From Enoplolaimus lenunculus (taxonomy: Eukaryota; Nematoda; Enoplea; Enoplida; Thoracostomopsidae): a stretch of DNA of 64,000 nt. Numbering within the stretch: position 1 is the first letter of the stretch; every line of letters begins with the position of its first letter. The DNA is taken from the NCBI GenBank assembly GCA_030248215.1, contig JASANG010001053.1:1-64000 (forward strand). The letters are read 5' to 3'. Shown in pieces: positions 46,701 to 59,092 of this stretch. Made by a program: the position numbers and the translations under genes. Below the pieces are notes generated by a model that ran no database searches, was not told where the DNA came from, and worked only from the letters and a program-made list of their open reading frames with translations.

Positions 46701-49700
46701 TCCGGGTCAGTTTTACTTCGCGCGCAAATGCATTTTATCCTACGATGTGGAAAATTGTTGAAACAATTGAAAAAGGATTCGATAAAGAGAAAATTGAAAA
46801 ATAGGAAAAAATTGAAAAGAAATTGGAGAATGGATATATACGGGTGAAAAAAAGGAGTTAAGTTTTTGATTTGTTATCCGTACGTTGCTACAGGCTATTA
46901 CGATCACAGTGTGTCTTGGAAACTGTCTAACATTCCATTCTTCAATTTCTTTTCAATTTTTTAACGTTTTTCAATTTTCTCTTAATCGAATCCTTTTTCA
47001 ATATTGTTTCAACAATTTTCCACATCCGCCCGAGATTTTAACCCTTTAGCATATCTCCAGGTAGGGTAGACAATGCGATCAAATCGTGTTCTATGATTAG
47101 TATAATCAAATGTAATCTCTGGTTCATCTGCTAGGTTTTACGACCCCAGAATTTCAACAAATTCGTTTTCCACATCTGCATTAAGAGTAGAATTTGGGTC
47201 GTTATTTGGATTTTCCGCACAAGTGAAAGAGATGTCTTGGTATGTGGTCAACTTCAAAACGGAATATGAGGATGGAATGGCTGTTACTATTTTTCTTCCC
47301 AGTGAGTAGTACAAACGCGCTTTACATATAGCCTTTCCCCGACAGTGAACATAGACTTTGGCATTGAATCATTTGTTACCGATATCGGTTTACACAGTCT
47401 TGGCTGATAAGCATAAAGTATACCACTACGTTTTCAAAGTTAGGAGTGTTATTGTATCAAAATGTTGCTTTTTCCGGGTCAATTTTACTTCGGGCGCAAT
47501 TGCGTTTTATCGTACGATGTGGAAAATCAATGAAAAAGACTCGATAAAGAGAACATTAAAAAACGGAAAAATCTTAAAAAATTGGAGAATGGATATATAC
47601 GGATGAAAGAAGTTGAGTTTTGATATAAGTTATCTGTACGTTGCTACGAGCTATTGCCGCCACAGTTTGACTTGGAAACACTTCAAGATCTGCCAATCGA
47701 TTCATCTCCAATTTCTTTTATTTTTTCCCGTTTTCCAATTTACTAATAATCACAGAACACGATTTGATCGCATTGCGTATCCTACCAGGAGGTATGCTAA
47801 AGAGTTAAAATCTCGGACGGATGTGGATAATTGTTGAAACAATTGAAAAAGGATTCGATTAAGAGAAAATTGAAAAAAGTTAAAAAATTGAAAAGAAATT
47901 GAAGAATGGAATGTTAGAGAGTTTCCAAAACAAACTGTGGTCGCAAAAGCCTGTAACAACGTACTGATAACAAATCAAAAACGTAACTCCTTTTTTCAAC
48001 CGTATATATCCATTCTCCAATTTCTTTTATTTTTTTCTCGTTTTCCAATTTACTCTTTATAGAATCCTTTTTCAATTTGTTTCAACAATTTCCACATCCG
48101 CCCGAGAGTTTAAATCTTTACCATACCCCCTTGCAGGATACACACTGCGAGCAAATCGTGTTCTATGCCGATTATAATCAAATTTACTCTAGCTTGTAGC
48201 AACGTACAGATAACTAATATCAAAAACTCAACTCCTTTTTTCTACCGTATATATCCATTCTACAATTTCTTTTCAATTTTTTCCTGTTTATCATGTTTCA
48301 ACAACTTTCTACAATATTTCTCCGCCCGTTTCTTTTCTAAGCAGGCGAGCACTTGTCAAAAATATTTCGGCTAACGACAAGTAACACAATATAACCACAG
48401 AGCAAAACTGATACAGTACCATATAGAGAATCCTTCACCAAAACTTTGTTATGGTTGCGGTAATGCTCGAACCCACGACGTACCGGTTACTGGTCCGCTG
48501 CGTCAGTAACACTGCAGCACTTAAAATACTACACTTAACGCCAATGTAGTTCTATCCAACGAAATGGTGAAACTTACTTCCGTGTCGCTTTTAAGGGTTT
48601 CTTGACGGTGTGGACTTTTTGCTGCCTCAGTGGGTGACGCTTGTGCTCGAGAATCAACTTCATCCGCAGAGTCTAAAACACAAAAGACCAGAGAAAATGC
48701 TACAAATCATTTTTAATATGTAGCAACATTCACATGCTAAAAATACCCGCGATATTGCAGTATCGACCAATATAAATATGTCCATCTGACCACAAAAAGC
48801 GACATTACAATTAACTAGTGACTCATTGTGAATGTTGCATAAATTTGCCAAACCACAACACAAGCAGTTTTATAGAAGTGATTGGACATCAGGTTTTCTT
48901 ATTCAAACAATGTAGTACAAATAATTAACTATTTTCACAAAGTTTTGAAAAGATCTTAATAATTTGGTCTGAAGAAAATCGAATATTCGGTAACAGTTCA
49001 ACGTGCATCAATAATGCAACCTGGCATCAAATACTTTTGACTTACTACTCGAACGTAGCATCGACAAATTGAAAGGCACTTCGGAAAGGTGTTCTTTAGC
49101 ATGCATCACAGCTCTACTGATATCTTCGACCCATATAGCTTTTTCTTCAGCAGAACTATAAAAAAATAATCAGATTTCAGGATCAATGATTTAGCATTCT
49201 AAAGTGCGTACGGATTTTGTTATAATTCAATGTTTTATCTTTACCTACCTTTCAAATAAGAACTAGTTGAAAAAGAAATACTGGCCATATTAAAATCGTA
49301 ATAAAAAATAATTAGACCAACAAGTACGTAAACGTAATGTTAGAAAAACTTTCTTACGAAGCAGCGACTACCAATGAACGGTTCCCTCCGTAAATCGTGA
49401 AACAATGTTGCAAACCATCTGTGATGTTGAACGGATCGCCATCTTCCAACTGCAATAACCAGTCGTAGTGGGACTACATTTATTGAGCGAAGCTCGAACA
49501 CACGTAAGCAATTAAGGTAATATGCAAATTAGTTGCTAGCTAACTATTCATTTGTCGATTTTGGAGGTTTGTAAGCAATTTCCTCAGATTCATTGCACCC
49601 AAAAACCCTTCAGCCACCCTAATAATTTTTGGAATAATTTAAAAAGTCCTAATTTTGTCTTGTCAATTAAGCTAATATGCAAAATAGCTATTAGCTAACT

Positions 49701-52700
49701 ATTCAATTATCGGTTTTGGAGGTTTGTAAACAATTGATACAGATTCCTCGCACCCAAAACCTTCAGTAAACCCTAATAACTATTGAAATAATTTAAAAAG
49801 TCCTACTTTTGTCTTGTCAATTAAGCTAATATGCAAATTAGCTATTAGCTAACTATTCAATTATCGGTTTTGGATGTTTGTAAACTATTGATTCAAATTC
49901 CTCGCACCTAAAACCCTTTAGTGATGAAATTATATTGCTTTTATCCTTAATAATTAGTAAAATATTGTAAAAAGTCCGAAGTTAGGCTTATAAACTATGC
50001 TAATATGCAAATTATGTATTAGCTAGCTGCTCAATTATCGGCTTTGGAGGTTTGTAAACAGTGTACGCGGACTCCTCGCACCCAAAAACCCTTTAATGCT
50101 AAAATTAGATTGCTTCTAACTGTAATAATTAGTGAAATATTGTGGAAAGTCCTAATTTAGGCTTAATTAATTATGCAAAATAGGCTGTAGCTAATAAACG
50201 GCTTAAAATTTTAAAACCCCAATGCGAGGTTAACACCCCAGGATAATTGGCTTTCAAACAAAAAAGTTTATCAAAATCGGTTCAGCCGTTCGTGAGATTC
50301 TTTTAGGACGGACAGACGGACGGACATTCACCTTTCGACCCCAGAGTACAAAAAATAAAACGCTTCGCAAAACTCCGAGCTTTGCTCGGAGTTTCGCTTC
50401 GCTCAAAAATATCTCAAATGTACTTAGTTAACTAAACAAATAAGTGGTAGCTGACCAGTTTCAAACAGAAATTTCAAGATACCTAACACAAGAAAATCTC
50501 ATATTACTGTTCTCCAGAAATAGCAGCGCTGTACATCATCTTCTTATAACAATATTCTATCACCAACCAACAAGTACAGAAGGAGGATCTTTCAATATCC
50601 AACCAAAGCCGGATATTCGGTTGTATAGTCAGCGGTTAAGGTAAAAACACACCATGTAAACGAATAGCAACACCTATGTACATGTAAATGTTGTACATTT
50701 TTAAGTTATTATCCATTGCAGCTATACTGGTAACACATACCATATACATACATACATACCATTAGTCCCCTGAGCGGAATCTGTCCATGGATTTTAAATT
50801 GCATTACTGCGGGAACTGGTGTGCCAGAGATACCACCACCAGTATGTGACGTGCGATTTGAATACAACAGGCAATCGTTGAGCAGGAAAAACATTCGCTG
50901 AACTGGACCTTTACGGCTGTAACGCTGCAATGCACCTTCTCGAAGAAATTTCTGGAACACGATTTGCAAAACGTGTAAATTATTTATCAAAATATTTTTT
51001 CATTCCCTTCACACTCAGAGTATACTGCGAACAGCTTAGACCTATGCAGAGTATACTGTGAGCAACTTAGAACAAACCGTATACGATGCGGAAATTTTAT
51101 GCACAATGCGTAGTGTTTAACAATTACAACGCGTATGAGCAGTACAAAATCTAAACAAGATGTGAGAGCCCATTCGCGTTCGAGTCTCATGCTCCTATAA
51201 CTGAGAGATCACCGTAAACGGCTTCCGCCCATGAGGCTGCCATTCAAATACTGGCTTGAAAATATACATTATACGAAATGGAAAATAATCATGAAAGAAA
51301 GAGTTACGCGTTCCAGCTTAATCTGTAGCAGCGTGCTTCGAGCACAACCAATAAAATAACGAAATTCAAACAATTGAAACTTTCAAATTGAGACATACAC
51401 TTAGTAACACCTTCTATCTTTGTTTGTACAAAGATTTTCTAAGTAAAAACTGTTAATAGTGCATTGCCATTAATTCGTCTGCCAAGCTAATCAAACAGTA
51501 TTTAGGGCCACTGAATGAATTATATTTATTGAGTGGAGTAAGCTGACCAGCTGCTCGATGGCTAGAAAGATGAACTACAGGTTCTAAGTGCATTCGATAT
51601 CACAAATAACCTAACGAAAGAATTATAGAATATGCATAAAATCAGTTATACATGACAACCAAAATTCAGCTGCCGCATAATAATTTAAACAATACCCTAT
51701 TGGGTTGGACCAAATTGTCAACGCCTGCTAAATCGCGTTCAAGTTCAATCAGTTTAACAAAATTCTCCTGAAAATACACATATCATACAATTCAGTTTCA
51801 ACTTGATTGCAGTTTCCATGTAAATACATAATATCAGCAATATCGTTTCAACTAGTTCTCCAGCTCACAAAGTAGCACATGATCTTTCTAAAACATATTG
51901 CACTAGAAGGTACAACAAGATTGTAAAAACTTTAACCTATACAACAATTATAACACGACACACTAACCAGGCTTTGGACGCTATCTTTGGTTCCATTGTT
52001 CAACACAGTTAGGTTGTCTAAAGCGACGCGACAATTTGAAAGATCCGGCTGAGCACCGCCAAGCTCTGAGTAATGTGCAACTAAGCCTATAAACCACTAC
52101 AGGTTATCATAACTTTGAAGTAACGTAATACGCTCCCAAACCACATAGATTGAGGGTAATGGCTAAATTGCCAAGTCTTGTTGTTTCCCTGATATAACTA
52201 AGCGTATTTATTTACTCAGCTATGTGAATTCTTTAACCAAAAACATTGAACTCCTACGAAGCAACAAAACTTTTGTACTCATATAGATATCAGAAAAATA
52301 AGCCATTTAAAGCAAGAATTATCGTGTAAAGCCAACATTCTAAGAGTGCTATTGTAGAAAATGGTTCGGCAAACTTTTTTATTATTCCACCATATTTTCG
52401 CTGCTTCTGGTTTCAGACAAGTAAATATATCCTCTTACGCGCAAGCAACAGCTGGTAATGTAACAACCGGTGAGGCGGTTTGAGCAATAAATGAGTAATC
52501 GGAATATAGCACAATTTTTCGCATTCAAAATCGTTATAAGCAGCTTCGAAGGCTTTGTTCGTTCGATAAAGTTCGTCAAGGCTTGCCATAAAAAGAGCTA
52601 AGTTTGTCAGACAATTTTTGTACAACTAAAATAAAAACCAGAAAACCATTCAAAACATGGTAAAACGTTGATAGCATTTGTTGCAACTTTTTAAGCTCTC

Positions 52701-55700
52701 CGTTACGTACAAGTAATAAAATCCTTAAATGCGGTAAATTTAATTGCGTACATAAATGCCGGACTTGTGTATTTTTGTAATATCAAATGAAAGCCCTGAT
52801 AAAGGGTAGAATTTTAAGACAATCTAGCAGTCAATATTTCTTCGTGGCGAAACTCCTAACTTTAACACGTTCAATATGAGTCATCTACCCACAATGCTGA
52901 CACCGGGAAAGCGGTTTATGTGAACTAGCCATCCAAATGGAAAATGGACGCCTCATATCGAAACAGTATAAGTAACGTTAAAACACTCCGAGTCAATAAT
53001 TAAACACAAAGTGCTACCTGAAGGCTGTTATGCACCGAACAAAGCAGTATATCACCAATCCGCTGATTTTCTACACTGACTGCAGTTCCAAACTTTGCTT
53101 CCCTAAAACAGTAAACAGCATTATTCACAGAAAAGTTATAGCAGCATAGTATACATTAACGTACAGTTGCTAAGCTTGGTCGGATTCTCATAAAAACATG
53201 TCAAAACCACCAAGAGTGAATAATTCTTCAATGCATAAATCTCTGTGTTCGTAAAAAAAGCCTCTATCGCACAAAGACAGTGAGACCAGATTTTTGCTTT
53301 TCGGCATAAGTTTCCTTATTTAATATATACGTGTTCGTTGTAAACCCTAATACTGTGTACACACGGCAATTTAATCAAACTACATTCATACCATGCGGAA
53401 ACGCGCTGTTCTATCTCGAAGCATAAATTATCATGAAATTCCCTGAGCGATGCCAAACTGGTAAACATCGCTTCGATATTGCCAAGAGGAAATGACGGAT
53501 GCCTTTCGGCGAGAAACGCCTTGAAATTCTATCAACAATAAATTGAAATTCAGAATAATAGAACTCTGATAATAAAAAAGATAGAGCATTGTACATAAAA
53601 ATAGTTCAACAAAATCCATACATCAATCAAAAAATATTTAAAAACTATATTAAACTGAATTCCGTAATATGCACGGTTCTCAATTAGTTTTCAAATAGAA
53701 CCAAAGAATTTAAACATATCCTTTCATTTTTTACTTTTGACAATATAGTTAGATCTTGTAGATACGTTCGTTCGCTCATCAACAGTTCTTTGGCGATAAA
53801 ATAACCTTTATCTGACGGAAGGCGCTATAAATACAAAAACCACACGCACTAGTGCGAATTTCATAATATAATTGCTTTCACAAGGACGTGAAAACTATAT
53901 AAATTTGCAGGTTCTGACTTCCGAACGTATTTAAAACGAATCGAATAAAACGATTTACGCTTGTTATTATAAAAACTCATGTCAACCAGCAGCGCAAAAA
54001 TTTGCATAATTTTTGTTTATTTCGAAAAGTTAACTTCGCCGTTTAGCTTGTGTTCGTTGAGCAAGGTTTCGTCTTTCAATTTTACATAAACAACGTACCT
54101 TCTTAGCTTCAGACGGAGTATTATCCTGTTGTATTGTTGTGACACCATAACTAGTGGACGCAACTCCACATTGGTCGACATTGTTATAATTTGAGGGTAC
54201 ATTTTCGGATGGCAACCCGGGTGCACTTGAACAATGAGTTCGACCATCGGGAACAGATGAGCCCTGCTGACCACTTTTGATTGCAGGGCGTGGCGACTGT
54301 GACGCTGACGTATCTCTGTCAGTCTGAATCACAAATAAACAGTGCTGTGATTTAACCCTTTCTCACATGAATGTTTTCAATCTCAAATGACATGTAATTT
54401 CAAGGTACGATTCGATCCGCAGTCTTTCGAATGGGAGGCGTTTACGATGTAATAGGAGCTTGACGCTGGAGCCCGAGTGGGGTCTCACGTCTTGTCATCA
54501 TTTTGTACTGCACATATATTTTAGAATTGTTAAACACTGCTCATAGTGTCTGTGTTACTCGGATATTACTTATATTTAGCTGCTCATACTATACTCTATG
54601 AATTAACAAGGTTATAGACACTAACTGAGAATTTTTTATTAACCCTGTCTCATATGAATATTTTCAATTTCATATGAGATGTAATTTCAAGGTAAGATTC
54701 GATCCCCTCCCCAGTCTCTAGGTTGGGAGGCGTTTACGATGACCACACAGCTATAGGAGTATGACGCTCAAGCTCGAGGGGGTTCTCACATCTTGTAGAG
54801 ATTTTACACAGCACATATATGTTAGAATTGTTAACAGCTTGCTCGGATATTACTTGTATTTAGTTGCTCATAGTATATACTCTATGAGTTAAAGGACGAA
54901 GGTGCGACTGGATGAACAAAGCGAAACTGAAGGCAATCAATTATATTTTGTAGCTGCGAGGTGACATGGGAAGTGAAATTTCAGAACCTGTATGCAATCT
55001 ATAGTTTGTGAGCACAAAATGAGCCTCATGTTAACAAACTGATACACGAAACAATGCTGAGGGGAATATCAAAACATAGCGACAAACGAATTGTGAGAAC
55101 TTTCTTGTGAACAAACCAATTGTGAGAACTTTTGAAAATCACGGCAGAACTTGACAAAGCAGAAAAATATAAGGCTCATCATAAACGAAACTAAATGGTC
55201 CGGAAAAAGTCGGACTACCCACTATTTGGGCAGGGGTCCGCCAACTATGCGGATTTTTAAAACATTCATCAAATGCAGCAAAAGCTATAGTACAAAAAAA
55301 TTGATTCAGAACGTATATTAACCTCTGTAATGTGGTAACTTACCGCAGATATTTCTGCCCCTGACAAAAGCACCGACGAAGCAGTTTGTGCGGTCACCAA
55401 GTGTTTTGGTGCAACCACTACTGAGCGAATAGGTGCTGTCGGCCGGAATGTTGACAAATTTGTGCCAATCCCAGACGACGTCTGGCTGGACGCTCCTGAT
55501 ACTGGAACGGTTCCTGGTGCAGATATCTGAGATACCGAATTCACGGCTGACGAATCGGCACCGCTTTCCGAAACGAAATTTTGCCGATGCTGTGAAAGCG
55601 CTGCTCAAGAAGAAAAAAACTTGCTAAACAAAACAAATATACAAAAACAATGTCGGGACATCAAGCGTCCGCATATATGTCGTAAAATAATTTGAGACCA

Positions 55701-56856
55701 AACGAATGCTGCGGTATTGTGCCTGTCCAAATAACTAAATCTGATTGCGCTATAAGTTCAATACGTATCAGTTTAGCTCAGGCCAAACCGCTACTACGTA
55801 TAGTAGCAGATTGGCCTGTCATGTACTTGCTAATTGACCTGAATATCAGACTGGTTTACGGCATATATATCAACGCACCAAGCCTCGTTTAAAAATATAA
55901 TTGAATTTCTCAGGTAATAAACTGCCGGTAATATCTAATATATACATACCGTGGGTTCCTGAGTTTGAAGAGACTGTTGGCAAAGCGGCAGACAAAACCG
56001 TTGCGTTATCATATAGCAATCCGCTAAGCGAGCCTGCCAAATTCATATGACCACATGAAGATGTGCTCTCGATTGATTGATGATGTGCCAGTGGCTGGTA
56101 TGGACCACCGCCTACGTCTGTGGCGATGTTAGGATCAAACTGAACGGCCGATGGAGCTCGGGCACTATGCGATGTAGCGGCTCGAACCAAGGAGCTTGAC
56201 CGACTAAAAGCAAACGAAATTCATTAAAAGTAACAATCAGGGTATGACCGCATATCCGTATCGGGCAAAAATCTGTATTCGTCTACGGGAGTCTACATTC
56301 CCGAATATTTATTACTAAAAAGTCCACATATCTATTTCAGAAGAGAAAACATATGAGTTTAAAAACAAATTGACACTACATAGGACTGACAAGAAATAAT
56401 TGTATACCTTCCGAAAAATTTATTTTACTATTAAAAATCGATTGCATGTTTTTTCAAAATATAAATCGAAATATCTATCGCACCTCTAGTGCACAACTTC
56501 CAAAAAAGCTCAAAATGTACACCAGGTAACTTTGTCGAACGAAGGGGTTGAAAGATGGACGCTGAATAAAAACTTTTAATAAACACGCAGAACAACTTAC
56601 TTTTGTCCCGAAACAGCGGTCTGGCCTACCGGTAAGGGCGGCACTGGTGGTGATTCCGAACGTCGGTTTGTAGCCGCATCATGCGAAAGCGCCCTTGGCT
56701 CTGCAATTGCCAGTGCGCGATCACCCGCAATCACTGGGGTAGACTTAAACGACACCGTTGGTTTTGGTGGAACAGTCGGCGAAGGTGAATTGAGCGTGTA
56801 TGATCCAGCCGAATTACGACTGCTCGAGTACGATGTTGGCGAAATTATGGATGAAG
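43766..56856 (-). CDS. FARP: FARP-type RhoGEF (FERM, ARH/RhoGEF and pleckstrin domain protein), C-terminal 839 residues
   Basis: Seventeen minus-strand exons join in phase to the stop: 56856-56601, 56203-55950, 55600-55344, 54323-54099, 53824-53735, 53519-53392, 53102-53018, 52625-52439, 52080-51968, 51767-51696, 50951-50760, 49449-49358, 49155-49046, 48672-48578, 44703-44596, 44271-44120, 43871-43766. Residues 1-330 here are Ser/Pro/Thr-rich linker with an SH3-type SPPVPPLP. 331-555 is the DH domain (GYFIAKELLMSERTYL; QRIGDILL; HLLLKPPHRLLHYQLLL), which loads GTP on Rho-family GTPases. 556-690 is PH1 (KFLREGALQRYSRKG; QRMFFLLNDCLLYSN; HCFTIYGG). From 719 is PH2 (SGYLLRKFRNSVGWQKLWVV; LASLPLLGYRV; HFYFFRAESNYTF). 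PH1 has an extra ~12-15 residues (TSHTGGGISGTPVPAV) against vertebrate FARPs, and the last ~35 residues differ from them. The FERM exons are not visible up to 64 kb. Confidence 0.93.
46109..48290. repeat. Cluster of long inverted-repeat (foldback) elements with duplicated core, in FARP intron
   Basis: Unit 1 (about 46109-46893) has ~150-bp inverted ends: GCAACGTACAG...TCCTTTTTT...CAATTTTCCACATC at the left and its reverse complement at the right. Unit 2 (about 46900-47660) has the same kind of ends and a core that repeats that of unit 1 in the same orientation over about 440 bp (shared TTAAGAGTAGA, TGTTGCTTTTTCCGGGTCA). 47660-48290 holds three further end fragments in alternating orientation. 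On the minus strand the unit 1 core keeps a ~90-codon frame open (about 46556-46289), which the other core does not. All lie in the intron between FARP exons 48672-48578 and 44703-44596, which splice in phase without them. Confidence 0.7.
48457..48527 (-). repeat. Degraded tRNA-like repeat
   Basis: The minus strand reads CGTCGTGGGTTCGAGC, identical to the T-arm region of the tRNA-Thr-like sequence at 41976-42047, but the other arms are poorly paired. It lies just downstream of FARP exon 48672-48578. Confidence 0.45.
49459..50405 (-). repeat. ~0.95-kb interspersed element, copy 2, abutting a FARP splice acceptor
   Basis: Opposite in orientation to 30696-31610. Internal repeats start near 49541, 49696, 49849, 50024 and about 50190, so the unit is ~153-172 bp. 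The right end has GGACGGACAGACGGACGGAC and hairpins (CTCCGAGCTTTGCTCGGAG). The left end, CCAGTCGTAGTGGGACTAC, stops at 49459; FARP exon 49449-49358 begins after only nine more intron bases. Over the last ~50 bp the two copies are identical. Confidence 0.85.
51010..51240. repeat. GCTCCTATA/CGTTTACGG repeat, inverted copy
   Basis: Resembles the units at 54350-54605 and 54642-54897 read in reverse: AGAGTATACTGTGAGCAACT, GTTTAACAATT, GATGTGAGAGCCCATTCGCG, then CTCATGCTCCTATAACTG. Another piece is at 37690-37800. It lies in a FARP intron. Confidence 0.5.
54350..54897. repeat. Two tandem ~250-bp repeat copies in FARP intron
   Basis: 54350-54605 and 54642-54897 are direct copies (shared TGTAATTTCAAGGTA, GGGAGGCGTTTACGATG, CATAGTATA..CTCTATGA). 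Both carry an ATTCGATCC word like a tRNA B-box, so a tRNA-derived origin is possible. They differ at many sites and are not recent. Confidence 0.6.
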
Positions 56857-56873
56857 CTAAAATACGTATACAC

Positions 56874-57786
56874 CAGGGTTATTTTGCAGGAACAGATTGA
56901 ATTTCTTTATAGGAAACGGAACAGAAACCGGAATTTGAAATAATTTCCATCACCGAATTACTGTTGGACTTTTTAGAAAACTAGCCAACAAATGGCTGCA
57001 TTTCCAGCTATTTTTTTATTTATTAACAAAACTGAAGAATTGCAAAAACACTCATGTCGAAATAATTTTTCAAAGACAATGTTTTCAGTATTTAAATGAT
57101 ACGGAATAATTTTCCACAAAACTGTGTCTAGAAGACTGCGAACGGGCGTAAACTGACAAAAACTCTCTTTCACCACTTATAATTTTTCAAATGTTGAGGA
57201 ATACTTTAGCTCGTAGAAAATCGCAATGTACAACATTATTAATGGTAAAAATTCTCAAACTAATGCAAAAAGCAAATTGAAGCCTATTGGTAGGAAACAA
57301 CCCTATGACATCGTATCTCTATCACATGCTTTAGCAAAATACTATCTCTGCAAAGCAAAATCTGGCTATTAATAACTAAAACATAAATCTAACGCTATAA
57401 AGAAATTCAATTTATTCTAACTTACTGTTGTTCCGGTTCTTGTATTAAAAGATGCAGGAACCGGAATGTTACCGTTTTGTCACATTATTCATAATCATTT
57501 ACGAAGATATTGGAAACTTTGTCTCATGAAAAATTATTATATTATTTCGAAATGAGTGTTTTTGTAATTAGTTCAGTTTTGTTAATAAATTGTTTCTGAA
57601 GTGCTTTCACAGCATTTGATAATGAAATAGCTAAAAATTTGTTATGCCACTTTTTGGCAAGTGTTCTAAAATGTCGCAGTGTAATTCGGTGATGAAAACT
57701 ATTTCAAATTTCGGTTCCTGTTCCAATCTGTAAAGAAATTTAATTCGTTCCTGTGGCGGTAAAACTTAGTTCCTGTTGGAACCCTG
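56874..57786. mobile_element. Long hAT-like MITE, CAGGGTT...AACCCTG
   Basis: Begins CAGGGTTATTTTGCAGG and ends CCTGTTGGAACCCTG. The right half shares TTCCGGTTCTTG, GGAACCGGAATGTTACCGTT and ATTATTCATAATCATT with the copy at 7849-8265. It starts 18 bp beyond FARP exon 56856-56601 in the upstream intron. No target duplication is seen. Confidence 0.6.
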
Positions 57787-58657
57787 CAGTAATTACATTA
57801 CACATCTACCCCACAACCTCACGACATTACCATTCAATGTCCAAATACTGTTCGAAGCTACACGCACCCCAAAACCCTGCGAACAGTAGTAGTAGTAGTT
57901 CAACCGGTAGTCCATTATCGAGCCGTCCTACCCAACGCCTACCAAGCAGCCACTTACCTAAAGCGTCATTCGCATACCGTGACTCAAAAACCCATTATAA
58001 ATATTCTTATTCGCATTCTAATGCTATAATCTTTATCTGCTGGCTTATCACCACAAGCATTAATACGAACACATACGTATGCGTGAGGAGATAAAAGCAT
58101 TTTCGGCCAAAAAACTGAATAATATTTCTCGCTGACAGGACGCTAAATTAAATTAAACGTTCTAGCATTGGCAGTCACTTTCAATGCTTGTAGTACGTAA
58201 CATTGCGTTGTATATACGCAACAGTTGAATAGAGCGGCGATGAAGCACAAAAATACAAACGCAGACATACTCACACTTTTCTAAGTCAAACAAAAGTAGT
58301 TTCTAGACGGCGAAACTGGTGAAATGCTATTTTAACAGCATACGACATGGCGGAATCCGGCAAGCAAGCACACAATTTACCATCTGACACCGCTGACGCC
58401 AGTTGTTGATAGGTGTTGCAAAGTCCAACATGATAAAGTAAAAAGAAACCAACCTTTTCGTGTTCTGCATGTCCTATTTGGATGCAAAATTTGCGATTTA
58501 TCGCTGCCGTAATTCGGCAGTTTGAAAACATTTTACATACTAACTGGTGATAAGTGTTAAGACACATTTGGGACGACATGCCCATATGTCAATATATTTA
58601 CTGAGCCTGTAACAAATCGCAGATTCTGCAGAACAAATTGGACTTCATTCCATCAAC
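57787..58657. other. Noncoding stretch
   Basis: Two open frames, plus 57753-58094 and minus 58585-58286, overlap this stretch but lack supporting splice signals or family likeness. No FERM-domain exon of FARP was recognised. Confidence 0.35.
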
Positions 58658-59092
58658 CAGGGTGCGACCGGATATCCGGTTCCGGTTTAATATCCGTCAA
58701 AAACTAATATCCGTATCCGGTTCCGGTATCCGGTACGAACCTACCGGATACCGGATATTTACGGTTGTGGTGCCGAATATCACAAAACAGGTTTTTACAA
58801 CTGAGCGTCGTAACTTCTTGCTGTGATCACATTTCTGAGCATGTCAAGATGTTTAAGTTGGGATAATTTTCATCTACTTTTAACTTATGTACGCGAGAGA
58901 AAGTTAAACGCACTTTTGCATTAAAATAGTTCCGTTTATCAGCAGTGATTATGAATTTTATAACAGACGACAACCTTGAGCGCGCTAAAAATACAGCGAA
59001 AAACATATACGTACAATATCCGGTATCCGGTTCCTCTTCCGGTTAAAAATTCAATATCCGCATCCGGTAAATTAATATCCGGTCACACCCTG
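58658..59092. mobile_element. hAT-like MITE with perfect 8-bp target duplication
   Basis: 435 bp, starting CAGGGTGCGACCGGATATCC and ending ATATCCGGTCACACCCTG. CCATCAAC is repeated exactly at 58650-58657 and 59093-59100. Subterminal CCGGTTCCGG and ATCCGG words match those of 21295-21774, making the two clear members of one family. Confidence 0.9.

Noticed and set aside
57753-58094. Plus-strand 113-codon open frame with a Ser run
   Set aside because: It starts inside a MITE end, has no splice or family support, and its Ser run comes from an AGT simple repeat.
58286-58585. Minus-strand 99-codon open frame
   Set aside because: No acceptor or donor fits the flanking FARP phase, and no FERM or other motif is visible.
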